DNA of 64,000 bases, taken from the NCBI RefSeq assembly GCF_016428645.1, contig NZ_JAELXW010000017.1, positions 1 through 64,000 on the forward strand, written 5' to 3'. The position numbers and the translations under genes are program-made. Below are positions 27,466-35,450 of this stretch, piece after piece. Positions within the stretch are counted from its first letter, which is position 1. Each line of letters starts with the position of its first letter. The notes under the pieces are model-generated. The model saw only the letters and a list, made by a program, of their open reading frames with translations. It did no database searches and had not been told where the DNA came from. The DNA comes from Glycomyces salinus. Its GTDB lineage: Bacteria; Actinomycetota; Actinomycetes; Mycobacteriales; Micromonosporaceae.

Positions 27466-28437
27466 CTAGGAGCGCGCCAGTGCGAGGCGGACCATCCTGG
27501 TCAGGGTCTCGCCGGTGTCCATGCCCGCCGCTTCGATCGCCATCGGCAGCAGCGAGGTCTCGGTCATCCCCGGGGCGACGTTCGCCTCCAGGATCTGGAT
27601 GGTTCCGGCGTCGTCGACCATGAGATCGACCCGCGAGATGTCGCGCAGCCCCAGCGTCTCGTGGGCGGCCACCGCGATCTCGGCGACCCGGTCCGCCGCG
27701 GCCGCGTCCAGGTCGGCCGGGACCGTCCAGCGGGTCGCGCCCGGGTTGTAGCGGGCCGCGTAGTCGTAGTCGCCCAGCAGCGGCGTGATCTCGACCGGAG
27801 GCAGCGCCGTCGGGCCCTCGCCCAGGTCGACCACGCCCACGGCGATGTCGCGCCCGTCGACGAACGACTCGACCAGGGCCTCGTCGCTGTAGGAGAAGCA
27901 GCCCATCATCGCCGACGGGAAGTCGTCCTCCTTGCGCACCGACTGCACGCCCAGCCCCGAACCGCCCGAGTTGGGCTTGACGACCAGCGGCAGCCCCATC
28001 TTCGCGGCGATCCGGTCCAAGAGCTTGCGCGCCCCGAAGTCCGAGAACGCCTGGCGCGGCATGACCGTCCAGTCCGCCGTCGGCAGTCCCGCCGACCGCA
28101 GCAGGTCCTTGGCCGCGGACTTGTTCCAGGCTCGCCTGGCTCCCACCGAGTCCGTGCCCACGAACGGGACGCCCGCCAGTTCGAGCACGCTCCGCAGCGA
28201 GCCGTCCTCACCCGGGGCACCGTGGACCAGCGGGAACACCACGTCCGGCGGAAAATCCTGGAGCGTCGGCAGCAGGTCCCCGTCCAGGTCGCGGATCTCG
28301 CAGGACATGCCCTGGCGCTGCAGCGCGGCCGCGACCCGGCGACCGGACTTGAGGGACACCTCGTGCTCGTACGACATGCCCCCGGCGAGGATCAGGACCC
28401 GCAGGTCCGAGGCTGCCGCGCCGCCCGATGCGCTCAT
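27466..28437 (-). CDS. ddl: D-alanine--D-alanine ligase
   Basis: 323 aa. ATP-grasp enzyme making the D-Ala-D-Ala dipeptide of peptidoglycan. Motifs: N-terminal LILAGGMSYEHEVSLKSG, substrate loop HGAPGEDGSLRSVLELAG, ATP loop VVKPNSGGSGLGVQSV and the Mg site ILEANVAPGMTETSLLP (normally N-x-x-PGxT). Shorter than many Ddl (about 350-370). Its start overlaps the aminotransferase stop (ATGA), so the pair is coupled. Confidence 0.93.
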   Translation of the reverse strand: MSASGGAAASDLRVLILAGGMSYEHEVSLKSGRRVAAALQRQGMSCEIRDLDGDLLPTLQDFPPDVVFPLVHGAPGEDGSLRSVLELAGVPFVGTDSVGARRAWNKSAAKDLLRSAGLPTADWTVMPRQAFSDFGARKLLDRIAAKMGLPLVVKPNSGGSGLGVQSVRKEDDFPSAMMGCFSYSDEALVESFVDGRDIAVGVVDLGEGPTALPPVEITPLLGDYDYAARYNPGATRWTVPADLDAAAADRVAEIAVAAHETLGLRDISRVDLMVDDAGTIQILEANVAPGMTETSLLPMAIEAAGMDTGETLTRMVRLALARS

Positions 28438-29681
28438 GCCTCACCTCCGGAGAACGTGTCGCGCAGTTCGATGTCGCCGGCGACCACCCCGGCCAGCCGG
28501 CGCACGCCCTCCCGGATCGAGTCCGAGTTCTGCGTGGAGAAGTTCAGCCGCATCTCGCGGCGGCCGTTGCCGTCGGCATAGAAGCCCGTGCCCGGGACGT
28601 AGGCCACGCGCTCCTGGAGGGCGCGGGGCAGCATCGCCTTCGAATCGAGGCCCTCCGGGAGCGTCGCCCACACGAACAGGCCGCCGCCCGGATTGGTCCA
28701 GCTCATGCCCTCCGGCATGTAGTCGGTCAGCGCCGACAGGAGCGCGTCCCGCCGGTCGCGGTAGAGGGTGGCGAAAACCTTCACCTGCTGGCGCCACTCC
28801 ATCTCCGTGAAGAAACGCAGCGTCGCCTCCTGGATGAGCGAGGACGGGCACAGGATGGCCGCCTCGACGGCCAGCAGCAGCTTGTCGCGGACCGCCGGCG
28901 GGGCCAGGACCCAGCCCAGGCGCAGGCCCGCGGCGAAGATCTTGGAGACCGTGCCCAGGTAGATGACGCCCCGCTCGGCGCGGGCGCGCAGCGGCGCGGG
29001 CGGAGCGCCCTCGAACGAGATCATGCTGTACGGGTCGTCCTCGATGACCAGCAGACCGTGGGCCTCGGCGATCGACAGGATCCGCTCGCGGCGCTCCTCG
29101 GTGAGGGTGACGCCGGCCGGGTTCTGGTAGGTCGGGACGGTGTAGAGGAACTTCGCCTGCCGCCCTTCGCGTTCGAGGCCGGCGAGGGCCTCGGAGAGCC
29201 CCTCGGGGATGAGGCCGTCCTCGTCCATCGGCAGGTGCCGGACGTCGGCCTGGGCGGCCTGGAAGACGCCGAGCGCGCCCACGTAGGTGGGCCCTTCGGC
29301 CAGGACGATGTCGCCGGGGTCGAGGAAGGTGCGGGCGAGCAGGTCGAGTCCCTGCTGGGCGCCGTTGGTGAGGACGAGGTCGTCGGCCGATGCCTGGATG
29401 CCCGACAGCGCCATGACGTCGCACAGGGCCTCGCGCAGGACGGTGCTGCCCTGGCCGGGGCAGTAGCCGAGCGCTTCGGCGCCGCGCTGCTCGAGCAGGC
29501 GGGTGAACATCTCGCCGAGCTCGTCCATGGGGAGTGCGGCCGTGTAGGGGTTGCCTCCGGCGAGGGAGACCACCTCGGGGCGCGATGCGACCGAGAACAG
29601 TGCGCGGATCTCCGACTGTGCCATCCCGTGCACCCGGGATGCGTACCGACCGGTGTAATCATCGAGTGTTGTACCGGACAC
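28434..29681 (-). CDS. PLP-dependent aminotransferase, class I/II (2-aminoadipate/LysN-like)
   Basis: 415 aa. Motifs: SLAGGNPYTAALP, LGYCPGQGSTVLREAL, TNGAQQGLDLLAR, TYQNPAGVTL, IEDDPYSMISF and the PLP Schiff-base Lys in GTVSKIFAAGLRLGW. This set matches the LysN/MocR-catalytic type aminotransferase often encoded next to parAB in actinobacteria. It is cytosolic; the amino-acid substrate is not predictable. RBS-like GAGGTC precedes ATG 29681, and a strong hairpin sits about 48-80 bp upstream. Confidence 0.88.
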   Translation of the reverse strand: MSGTTLDDYTGRYASRVHGMAQSEIRALFSVASRPEVVSLAGGNPYTAALPMDELGEMFTRLLEQRGAEALGYCPGQGSTVLREALCDVMALSGIQASADDLVLTNGAQQGLDLLARTFLDPGDIVLAEGPTYVGALGVFQAAQADVRHLPMDEDGLIPEGLSEALAGLEREGRQAKFLYTVPTYQNPAGVTLTEERRERILSIAEAHGLLVIEDDPYSMISFEGAPPAPLRARAERGVIYLGTVSKIFAAGLRLGWVLAPPAVRDKLLLAVEAAILCPSSLIQEATLRFFTEMEWRQQVKVFATLYRDRRDALLSALTDYMPEGMSWTNPGGGLFVWATLPEGLDSKAMLPRALQERVAYVPGTGFYADGNGRREMRLNFSTQNSDSIREGVRRLAGVVAGDIELRDTFSGGEA

Positions 29682-29728
29682 GCGGAGACCTCCTCAGACG
29701 GGTCTATTCGATGCGGCCACATTTCGCG

Positions 29729-29761
29729 GATCGGCGACCTCCCGACGGGAAGTCGCCGATC
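29729..29761. repeat. Hairpin upstream of aminotransferase gene
   Basis: GATCGGCGAC pairs with GTCGCCGATC; inside it TCCC pairs with GGGA around GAC, with one internal mismatch. It may be an attenuator or operator for the aminotransferase-ddl pair; no ligand or regulator is visible. Confidence 0.5.
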
Positions 29762-29811
29762 GATCCACACTACTAGCACATTGGCTGAGATCCGAGCGTG
29801 TTTTCCAGCAT

Positions 29812-30004
29812 TTGGCATCCTCTCCTTCCGGAGGAGATTCCCGGCTGACGTGCCGTTTTCACGACACAGGTACGGGTGGGTTCCTGCTTCCTTCCCTCGC
29901 GGGTGCTGCGCCCACTGCCACGATCCGCGGTCTTATACGGGCTCCACAGGCTTGAGATTCCGCATGCCCTGCGGTACAGCTCTCCAGGCTTGGTTCTCGC
30001 CCAT
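29812..30004 (-). pseudogene. Remnant of IS200/IS605- or IS607-type tnpB 3' end with omega-RNA-like tail
   Basis: On the minus strand an open stretch starting at 30004 (or further upstream to about 30040) reads MGENQAWRAVPQGMRNLKPV and stops at TAA 29933-29935. The following about 90 bases are rich in short purine runs and end at 29840-29812 with GAATCTCC, TCCGGAAGGAGAGGA and TGCCAA: a 6-bp stem-loop followed by GAGGATGCCAA. This is the pattern I associate with the 3' end of tnpB-associated omega RNAs (GAGGATGTCAA-type endings). The RuvC core and any left end are missing. Assignment rests on pattern memory only. Confidence 0.45.
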
Positions 30005-30024
30005 AGCTCCACGAAGACTAGCAT

Positions 30025-30049
30025 GTGTGGAAATCCCCGATTTCCACAC
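30025..30049. repeat. Hairpin before acetyltransferase gene
   Basis: GTGTGGAAATC pairs perfectly with GATTTCCACAC around CCC. It lies 23 bp before the acetyltransferase GTG and could be a repressor site or attenuator. Confidence 0.5.
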
Positions 30050-30071
30050 TGAGGAAAGTTAACCTTGGTAG

Positions 30072-30782
30072 GTGCATCGGCGCCTGGTCAACCTCACACT
30101 GGACTCCTTGGACGCCCTGCCGCGGCGGTGCCGCTCGTGCGTGTTCTGGGAGCTGGCGCCGCTGTGCTCGGAGCCGGGCGAGATCGGCGACGCGTCTCTG
30201 GAGAAGGAGGCGTGGCTGTCGCGGACGCTGCTGGAGTGGGGCGGGTGCGGCCGGATCGCCTACGACGGGGAGACGGTGGCCGGGTATGTCACGTACGCGT
30301 CGCCGAAGTTCGTGCCGCGGTCGATGGAGTTCCCCTCCGGTCCGGTCTCGCCGGACGCAGCGCTGCTGATGACGGCGCTGGTGATGCCCGCCTACGCGGG
30401 GACGGGGCTGGGGCGGCAGCTGGTGCAGGCGGTGGCCTCGGACGTGTCGCGGAAGGGAATCCACGCGATCGAGACGTTCGGGGACGCGCGCGGGGAGTCG
30501 AACGCGTGCCTGGTTCCGGCTGATTTCTACCGGTCAGTGGGGTTCAAGACGGTCAGGTCCGATCCGCGATATCCGCGGCTGCGGCTGGAGCTGCGGCCGC
30601 CGACGTCACGCGAATCGGCCTCCGAGGACGAGCTGGAGCTGCCGGAGGACGTGGAGTGGTTCGGGCTCGACGATTCGGAGCTGGAGGAGTTCTTCACCGG
30701 CGAGGGCCTCGGCGGGCCGGGCGAGGAGCAGCCGGGGATCGTCAGGCCGCGGCAGGACGGTCCGGTCCGGCGCCGGGCGTGA
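30072..30782 (+). CDS. GNAT-family N-acetyltransferase with acidic tail
   Basis: 236 aa from GTG 30072; GAGGAAAG lies 15 bp upstream. An N-terminal CRSCVFWELAP segment precedes the GNAT core: ALVMPAYAGTGLGRQLVQAVA (acetyl-CoA loop, cut here as YAGTGLGRQLVQ), DFYRSVGFKTVR. This arrangement matches actinobacterial GNAT proteins encoded beside trxA/parB. The last about 40 residues are acidic (ELELPEDVEWFG). Substrate unknown. A very stable terminator follows. Confidence 0.8.
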   Translation: MHRRLVNLTLDSLDALPRRCRSCVFWELAPLCSEPGEIGDASLEKEAWLSRTLLEWGGCGRIAYDGETVAGYVTYASPKFVPRSMEFPSGPVSPDAALLMTALVMPAYAGTGLGRQLVQAVASDVSRKGIHAIETFGDARGESNACLVPADFYRSVGFKTVRSDPRYPRLRLELRPPTSRESASEDELELPEDVEWFGLDDSELEEFFTGEGLGGPGEEQPGIVRPRQDGPVRRRA

Positions 30783-30793
30783 GGGCGGACGCA

Positions 30794-30832
30794 CCGGGGC
30801 GGGGCGGGCCATGCGGGCCCGCCCCGCCCCGG
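30794..30832. terminator. Bidirectional terminator, 17-bp GC stem
   Basis: A perfect 17-bp inverted repeat (30794-30810 with 30816-30832) around ATGCG, followed by TTTCGG. It lies between the convergent acetyltransferase and trxA genes. Confidence 0.85.
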
Positions 30833-30839
30833 GTTTCGG

Positions 30840-31154
30840 CTACTTGTCCAGGAACTTCCTGATGGCGGCCTTGGGCTGGGCCCCGACGAGCTGGTCGGCG
30901 GGCTGGCCGTCCTTGAACAGGATCATGGTCGGCACGCTCATCACCCCGAACTTGCGGGTGGTCTCGGGGTTGGCGTCGGTGTCGAGCTTGCGGATCACGA
31001 CGGCGTCGGATTCGGCGGCGAGCTCTTCGAGCACCGGGGCGACCTTCTTGCAGGGGCCGCACCATTCGGCCCAGAAGTCGACCAGGACCGGCTTGTCGGC
31101 CTCGAGCACCTCGGTCTGGAAGTCGGTGTCGCTTACTGCCTTGATGGCGCCCAT
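30840..31154 (-). CDS. trxA: Thioredoxin
   Basis: 104 aa, normal length. Active site WAEWCGPCKKVAPVLEEL, cis-Pro in VMSVPTMILFKDG. It reduces disulfides in cytosolic proteins and is reduced by TrxB encoded just upstream (30 bp). Start chosen at ATG 31154 because AGGAGG sits six bases before it; an ATG two codons earlier overlaps that RBS. Confidence 0.97.
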   Translation of the reverse strand: MGAIKAVSDTDFQTEVLEADKPVLVDFWAEWCGPCKKVAPVLEELAAESDAVVIRKLDTDANPETTRKFGVMSVPTMILFKDGQPADQLVGAQPKAAIRKFLDK

Positions 31155-31184
31155 GGGCATCCTCCTGTGTTGGGTTCGGTGGGT

Positions 31185-32117
31185 TCAGTCGTCGAGACTG
31201 GAGACGAAGCGCTCGGCGTCGAGCGCGGCGGAGCAGCCGGTTCCGGCGGCGGTGACGGCCTGCTGGTAAGTGTGGTCGACCAGGTCCCCGGCGGCGAAGA
31301 CGCCGTCGAGGTTGGTGCGGGTGCTCGGCGCGTCGACCTTGACGTAGCCGGCCTCGTCGAGCTCGACCTGGCCCTTGACCAGCTCGGAGCGGGGGTCGTG
31401 GCCGATGGCGATGAACAGCCCGGTGACGGGCAGCTCGCGCGTCTCGCCGGTGATGGTGTCGGCGATCTCGACGCCGCCGACCTTGCCCTCGGAGCCGACC
31501 ACGCGCTTGACGGCGGTGTTCCACTCGACTTCGATCTTGGGGTTGGCCAGGGCGCGCTCGGCCATGATCTTGGAGGCGCGGAAGGCGTCGCGGCGGTGCA
31601 GGATGGTGACCTTGGAGGCGAACTTGGTCAGGAACGTGGCCTCTTCCATGGCCGAGTCGCCGCCGCCGACGACGGCGATGCGCTGGTCGCGGAAGAAGAA
31701 GCCGTCGCAGGTGGCGCAGGCGGAGACGCCGCGGCCCATGAGTTCGTCCTCGCCGGGGACGCCGAGTTTGCGGTAGGCCGAGCCCATCGCGAGGATGACG
31801 GTCTTGGCCTGGTACTCGGTGTCGCCGACCCAGACGCGCTTGACCGGGCCGGTCAGTTCGACGGCGGTGACGTCGTCGGCGACCAGTTCGGCGCCGAAGC
31901 GCTCGGCCTGCTTGCGCCAGTTGTCCATCAGGTCGGGGCCCATGATGCCGTCGGGGAAGCCCGGGTAGTTCTCCACGTCGGTGGTCTGCATGAGCGCGCC
32001 GCCGAACTGGGAGCCCTCGAAGACCAGCGGGCGCATGTTGGCGCGGGCGGTGTAGAGCGCGGCCGTATAGCCGGCCGGTCCCGACCCGATGATGATGACG
32101 TTGCGTGTTTCGCTCAC
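31185..32117 (-). CDS. trxB: Thioredoxin reductase (NADPH)
   Basis: 310 aa from GTG 32117 with AAGGAG upstream. FAD site [17 protein letters not shown], redox centre [16 protein letters not shown] site [12 protein letters not shown], and the second FAD site [11 protein letters not shown]. It passes electrons from NADPH to thioredoxin; trxA follows in the same operon. In actinobacteria trxAB and the neighbouring sigM gene are part of the thiol-stress response. Confidence 0.97.
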   Translation of the reverse strand: MSETRNVIIIGSGPAGYTAALYTARANMRPLVFEGSQFGGALMQTTDVENYPGFPDGIMGPDLMDNWRKQAERFGAELVADDVTAVELTGPVKRVWVGDTEYQAKTVILAMGSAYRKLGVPGEDELMGRGVSACATCDGFFFRDQRIAVVGGGDSAMEEATFLTKFASKVTILHRRDAFRASKIMAERALANPKIEVEWNTAVKRVVGSEGKVGGVEIADTITGETRELPVTGLFIAIGHDPRSELVKGQVELDEAGYVKVDAPSTRTNLDGVFAAGDLVDHTYQQAVTAAGTGCSAALDAERFVSSLDD

Positions 32118-32156
32118 CGGAATGTGCTCCTTGAGGTCTTTCGGCGGTTCTCGCGT

Positions 32157-32240
32157 CTCCTCGGCGGAGCTTGCGGGCCGGAGGTTCGGCTCTGTCCAGG
32201 GCGCCTGACCGCGTCCTGGGCTCGCAGGCTCCCCGAGGGG
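32157..32240. repeat. Two degenerate copies of the dispersed 36-bp element, inverted
   Basis: A minus-oriented degenerate copy lies at about 32157-32186 (CTCGGCGGAGCTTGCGGGCC) and a plus-oriented one at 32214-32240 (GGGCTCGCAGGCTCCCCGAG). Both match the element seen at 60630 and elsewhere. They lie upstream of trxB. Confidence 0.5.
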
Positions 32241-32370
32241 GCGAGGCTGTCAGCTACAACGCCATCCTATGGGCCCGAAATTCCGGGCCATGGTGCTGTG
32301 TGCGCGCTGTGACAGGCGAGTCCTGCGAACGTGCCCGAGCTCACGTTGCCGGGCCGACGCGTGCCGGGCG

Positions 32371-33204
32371 CTACTGGAGGGCGAGCTGGTCGATGGTGCC
32401 GTCGCCGCAGGCGGGGGTGACGGCGACGGCGATGTCGCCGGAGTCCGAGGCCAGGAGCGCGACGACGGCCGGTTCGGTCTCGTAGCGGGCGAAGTCGACC
32501 GCCACCAGGAGGCTGCTGTAGCGCTCGGCGAGGGCGTCCTGGCAGGTCTGCCATTCGGTGCCGCCTTCGGCGAGGGTCTCCAGTTCGGGCGGCGGGCCGG
32601 CGTAGGTGCTCTCGTTGCCGAGGTCGCGCAGCTCGGTGAGCAGGTCGTCCCGGCCGGTGTAGTCGCTGCCGGTGGCGAAGGTCTCGACGCTGCTGGACTC
32701 CTCTGTGTCGCTGGGCTCCTCGGCCTGGTCGGGTGCGTCCTCGTTCTGCTCGCCGCTGAGCTCCTGGTCATCGCCGGTCCCGGCCTCGGTCTCGCCGGTC
32801 TCGGGCGCGGCGGCCTCATCGTCGCTGCCGCCGTCGTCCTCGCTGTCGGCCGCGCCGACCTCGTTCTGCGCGGAGCCGGCGGAGTCGGTGGGCTGGTCGG
32901 AGACGTACTGGACGGCGACGGCGACGCCGCCGATGACGAGCAGGAGGGCGGCGACGCCGCTGAGGAGCGCGTAGCGGACGCGGGCCGGGGCCGACCAGCT
33001 TATGGCTCGCAGGCTTCGCCGAGAGGACCGCTCGGCCCAGGTCGGTCCGGGCTCGGCGGCGGCCCCGTGGAGGGTGTCGGCGGCCGGGAGCTGGTCGAGT
33101 ACGCGGTCGAGCCGGGCGGCGACGGGGTCGGGGAGGTCGCCGTAGTGTTCCGAGGCGGCGCGCAGGGCGCCTGAGACTGCGGCCTCGTCGCGATCCTGCG
33201 TCAT
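32371..33204 (-). CDS. SigM-associated membrane protein, possible anti-sigma factor
   Basis: 277 aa. A soluble N-terminus (about 1-58), then one membrane helix at about 72-95 (LLSGVAALLLVIGGVAVAV), an acidic Asp/Glu/Ser linker and a C-terminal extracytoplasmic domain with Cys residues (WQTCQDALAERY, AVTPACGDG). It overlaps the sigM stop (ATGA). Location and topology suggest a membrane regulator of SigM; no zinc-binding ZAS motif is seen, so this is inference. Residues about 60-70 (RRSLRAISWS) come from a copy of the dispersed 36-bp element in reverse orientation. Confidence 0.6.
   Translation of the reverse strand: MTQDRDEAAVSGALRAASEHYGDLPDPVAARLDRVLDQLPAADTLHGAAAEPGPTWAERSSRRSLRAISWSAPARVRYALLSGVAALLLVIGGVAVAVQYVSDQPTDSAGSAQNEVGAADSEDDGGSDDEAAAPETGETEAGTGDDQELSGEQNEDAPDQAEEPSDTEESSSVETFATGSDYTGRDDLLTELRDLGNESTYAGPPPELETLAEGGTEWQTCQDALAERYSSLLVAVDFARYETEPAVVALLASDSGDIAVAVTPACGDGTIDQLALQ
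32994..33026 (+). repeat. Dispersed element copy inside the SigM-associated gene
   Basis: TTATGGCTCGCAGGCTTCGC and CGAGAGG match the consensus seen at 60630-60665; the first bases are degenerate. It is read in frame on the minus strand. Confidence 0.7.
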
Positions 33205-33857
33205 CGGTGGCCTCCCTCCTTCCGTATCGTTCCGTTCGGTGCCGCACCTGGTTCGACGTCCGGCCGCCAGTCGGGGTTCCCGCCGCGGTGCGGGTCGAGG
33301 TCGGGCAGGGCTGCGGCCAGGCGGCGCCGGGCCCGGGAGGCCCGTGACTTGACGGTGCCGGGCCGGACCTTGAGGATCGCGGCGACCTCGTCGACGGGGT
33401 AGCCGAGCATGTCGATGTAGACCAGGACGGCCCGCTGGTCGAACGGCAGTTCGGCCAGGGCCCGGTGGACGCTCAGGCGCAGCGCCGCGTCGGCGGGGTC
33501 GCCGGAGGAGGCCGGGAGGCGCTCGTCCTCGGTCAGGGGGACGGTGGGGCGGCGTCCGGCGGCGCGGATGCGGTCGAGGCAGGCGTTGACGACGATGCGG
33601 TGCAGCCACGTGGTGACCGCCGCGTTGCCTTTGAAGGTGCCGGCTGCCTGGTATGCCTTGATCATGGCGTCCTGGACGGCCTCGGCGGCGTCCTCGGGGT
33701 TGGCCAGGGTGCGCACGGCCACGGCCCACAGTCGGCCGCGGTGGCGGCGGAACAGCTCGCCGAAGGCGTCCCGGTCGCCGGCGACGTGGCGGGCGAGCAG
33801 GTCGCGGTCGGTCGGCTCGGGGGGCGAACCGCGGTCGGCTGGGCGCGGGGCGGGCAT
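33201..33857 (-). CDS. sigM: ECF RNA polymerase sigma factor SigM
   Basis: 218 aa. Region 2: DAFGELFRRHRGRLWAVAVR and ANPEDAAEAVQDAMIKAYQ, with WLHRIVVNACLDRIR as region 2.4. Region 4: LAELPFDQRAVLVYIDMLG and VDEVAAILKVRPGTVKSRASRARR (shown in parts). It matches SigM-type ECF factors encoded between trxB and murJ in mycobacteria and streptomycetes, which respond to oxidative or wall stress. It starts 6 bp after the pseudokinase stop region. Confidence 0.9.
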   Translation of the reverse strand: MPAPRPADRGSPPEPTDRDLLARHVAGDRDAFGELFRRHRGRLWAVAVRTLANPEDAAEAVQDAMIKAYQAAGTFKGNAAVTTWLHRIVVNACLDRIRAAGRRPTVPLTEDERLPASSGDPADAALRLSVHRALAELPFDQRAVLVYIDMLGYPVDEVAAILKVRPGTVKSRASRARRRLAAALPDLDPHRGGNPDWRPDVEPGAAPNGTIRKEGGHR

Positions 33858-33863
33858 GGGCTC

Positions 33864-35348
33864 CTACCGGACGAAGACTTTGATGTCTGAGATGGTGATC
33901 TTGTAGCCGTCGGGTGCGGGCGGGAGCTCGGTGATCCACACCAGGACGTATCGGGTGGACTCGTCTCCGGCCTTGAGCTCCAGGTTGGTGTCGGCGTCCT
34001 CGACCGGTTCGGCCAGGTCGGTGTAGGAGTCGACGATGGCCTGGTCGCCGTCGGAGTCGTCGCCGGGGTCCTCGTCGCCGGCCTTGAGTCCGACGGTGGC
34101 GCCGGCGCTGGTCATCTGGAGGCGCACCGAGGCGACTTCGGTGGCCTCGCCGAGGTCGATGAGGACGCCCATGCCGGGTTTGAGGTTCCCGAAGTTGGCG
34201 CGGTTGTAGTAGGTGTTGGTCGACCAGCCGGTGGAGGCGTTGCCGTCGACGAGGGATTCGACGCCTTCGAGCTCGGTGCGGGTGCCGGGCGGCGGGTCGA
34301 CGATGCGCAGGTCCTCGGCGGCGAGCTCGACCTCGGTGGGGGCGGCGACCTCGGTCTCGGACTCGGAGGAGGGCTCTTCGTCCTCGGAGCCGGTGCCGTC
34401 GCCGGTCAGGCCCATTTCGGCGTCGCCGCCGTTGGCCGGTTCGTCGCCGTCGCTCCATACGAGGGCGGTGGTGACCACGCCGGTGAACACGACCAGGGCG
34501 ACCACGGCGGCGACGACGGCCAGGCGCTTCATGCCGGCCGGGGGCGCCTCGGCCTTGGTCTCGACGGCGCCCGGGCCGATCGACTCGAGCGGGCCGGCCC
34601 CGCCGGTCTCGGCCAGGCGGCGCAGCTCGACGGCCAGTTCGGCGGCCGAGGGCGGGGCCTCGGCGGCGTCGAGCAGGTCGGAGGTCAGGCGGCTGAGGGA
34701 GGCGGGGATGGCGGCGTTGACCTGGGAGGCCTCGAGCGGGCTGCCCCATTCGTCGGCCGGTGCGGGCGGCAGCCCGGTGTCCTCGGCCGGGACGGTCTGC
34801 GGCCATGCGCCGGTCAGGCAGGCGTAGAGGGTCGCGCCGAGGGCGCGGACGTCGCCGACCCGGGTGTGTCCGGGTTCGTTGCGCGGCTCGGTGACCATGA
34901 CCCGGTCGTCCTCGGACAGCAGGATCGATGCGGGGTGCAGGTTCCCGTGGGTGACCTCGCCTTCGTGGAGGGCGGCGACGGCGTCGGCGACGGAGGCGAC
35001 CAGTTCGAGGGCGTGGGTCGGCTGGAGCGGCTGGTTCTCCAGCACGTGCCGCAGCGACGACCCGGCGACCCATTCGCGCACGACGTAGGCGAACCGGCCC
35101 TCGTCGACCGCGTCGTAGACGCCGACCATGGAGTCGGTGGCGGTCCGAGAGGCGGCCACGGCGGCGGTGAGGGTGTGGGCGGCGTCCTCGCCGCCGGGGG
35201 AGCGCAGCACCACCGCGACGGTCCGGTGCAGCAGGACGTCGGTGCCCCGCCACAGCTGGCGGTGGCCGTCGGCGCCTCCGACGTGCTCATCGAGCCGGTA
35301 CCGTTCCGCGAGCAGGTCTCCCACGGACGGCACGTCGACAGAACTCAT
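33864..35348 (-). CDS. Membrane-anchored pseudokinase of the MurJ locus
   Basis: 494 aa. Residues about 15-260 have a serine/threonine kinase outline, but the key residues are gone: the VAIK Lys is missing (TVAVVLRSP), the HRD loop reads HGNLHPASILL and there is no DFG. It is therefore a pseudokinase. A membrane helix lies at about 275-297 (LAVVAAVVALVVFTGVVTTA). The extracytoplasmic C-terminus (about 380-494) looks like a galactose-binding jelly roll (STGWSTNTYYNRANF, VLIDLGEATEVASVRL). In mycobacteria the same parts are fused to MurJ (MviN), where phosphorylation recruits an FHA protein. Here murJ is a separate gene 102 bp upstream. Confidence 0.82.
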   Translation of the reverse strand: MSSVDVPSVGDLLAERYRLDEHVGGADGHRQLWRGTDVLLHRTVAVVLRSPGGEDAAHTLTAAVAASRTATDSMVGVYDAVDEGRFAYVVREWVAGSSLRHVLENQPLQPTHALELVASVADAVAALHEGEVTHGNLHPASILLSEDDRVMVTEPRNEPGHTRVGDVRALGATLYACLTGAWPQTVPAEDTGLPPAPADEWGSPLEASQVNAAIPASLSRLTSDLLDAAEAPPSAAELAVELRRLAETGGAGPLESIGPGAVETKAEAPPAGMKRLAVVAAVVALVVFTGVVTTALVWSDGDEPANGGDAEMGLTGDGTGSEDEEPSSESETEVAAPTEVELAAEDLRIVDPPPGTRTELEGVESLVDGNASTGWSTNTYYNRANFGNLKPGMGVLIDLGEATEVASVRLQMTSAGATVGLKAGDEDPGDDSDGDQAIVDSYTDLAEPVEDADTNLELKAGDESTRYVLVWITELPPAPDGYKITISDIKVFVR

Positions 35349-35390
35349 GGTGCGGGGTCCTCCCCTCTAAAAGCGACCCAAGACTCGCCT

Positions 35391-35427
35391 GGACCAATAT
35401 ATGGCTCTCAGGTTTCGCCGAGGCAGG
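35391..35427 (+). repeat. Dispersed element copy between pseudokinase and murJ
   Basis: CCAATATATGGCTCTCAGG and TTTCGCCGAGGC are a diverged copy of the element at 60630-60665, between the two genes. Confidence 0.65.
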
Positions 35428-35450
35428 CACACTCAAGGATGGTACTTGGC

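Larger units (their letters stand above)
29682..30071. other. 390-bp region between divergent aminotransferase and acetyltransferase
   Basis: It holds a hairpin (29729-29761), an apparent TnpB/omega-RNA remnant (29812-30004 and above) and another hairpin at 30025-30049. No intact gene. Confidence 0.6.

Noticed and set aside
29773-30024. An 83-codon minus-strand gene before the aminotransferase
   Set aside because: It runs in a different frame from the TnpB-like peptide, lacks an RBS and crosses the predicted RNA tail.
32371-35253. A 960-codon minus-strand frame
   Set aside because: Only its last 277 codons (SigM-associated protein) are real; the rest is an out-of-frame shadow of sigM and the pseudokinase, Arg/Pro rich.
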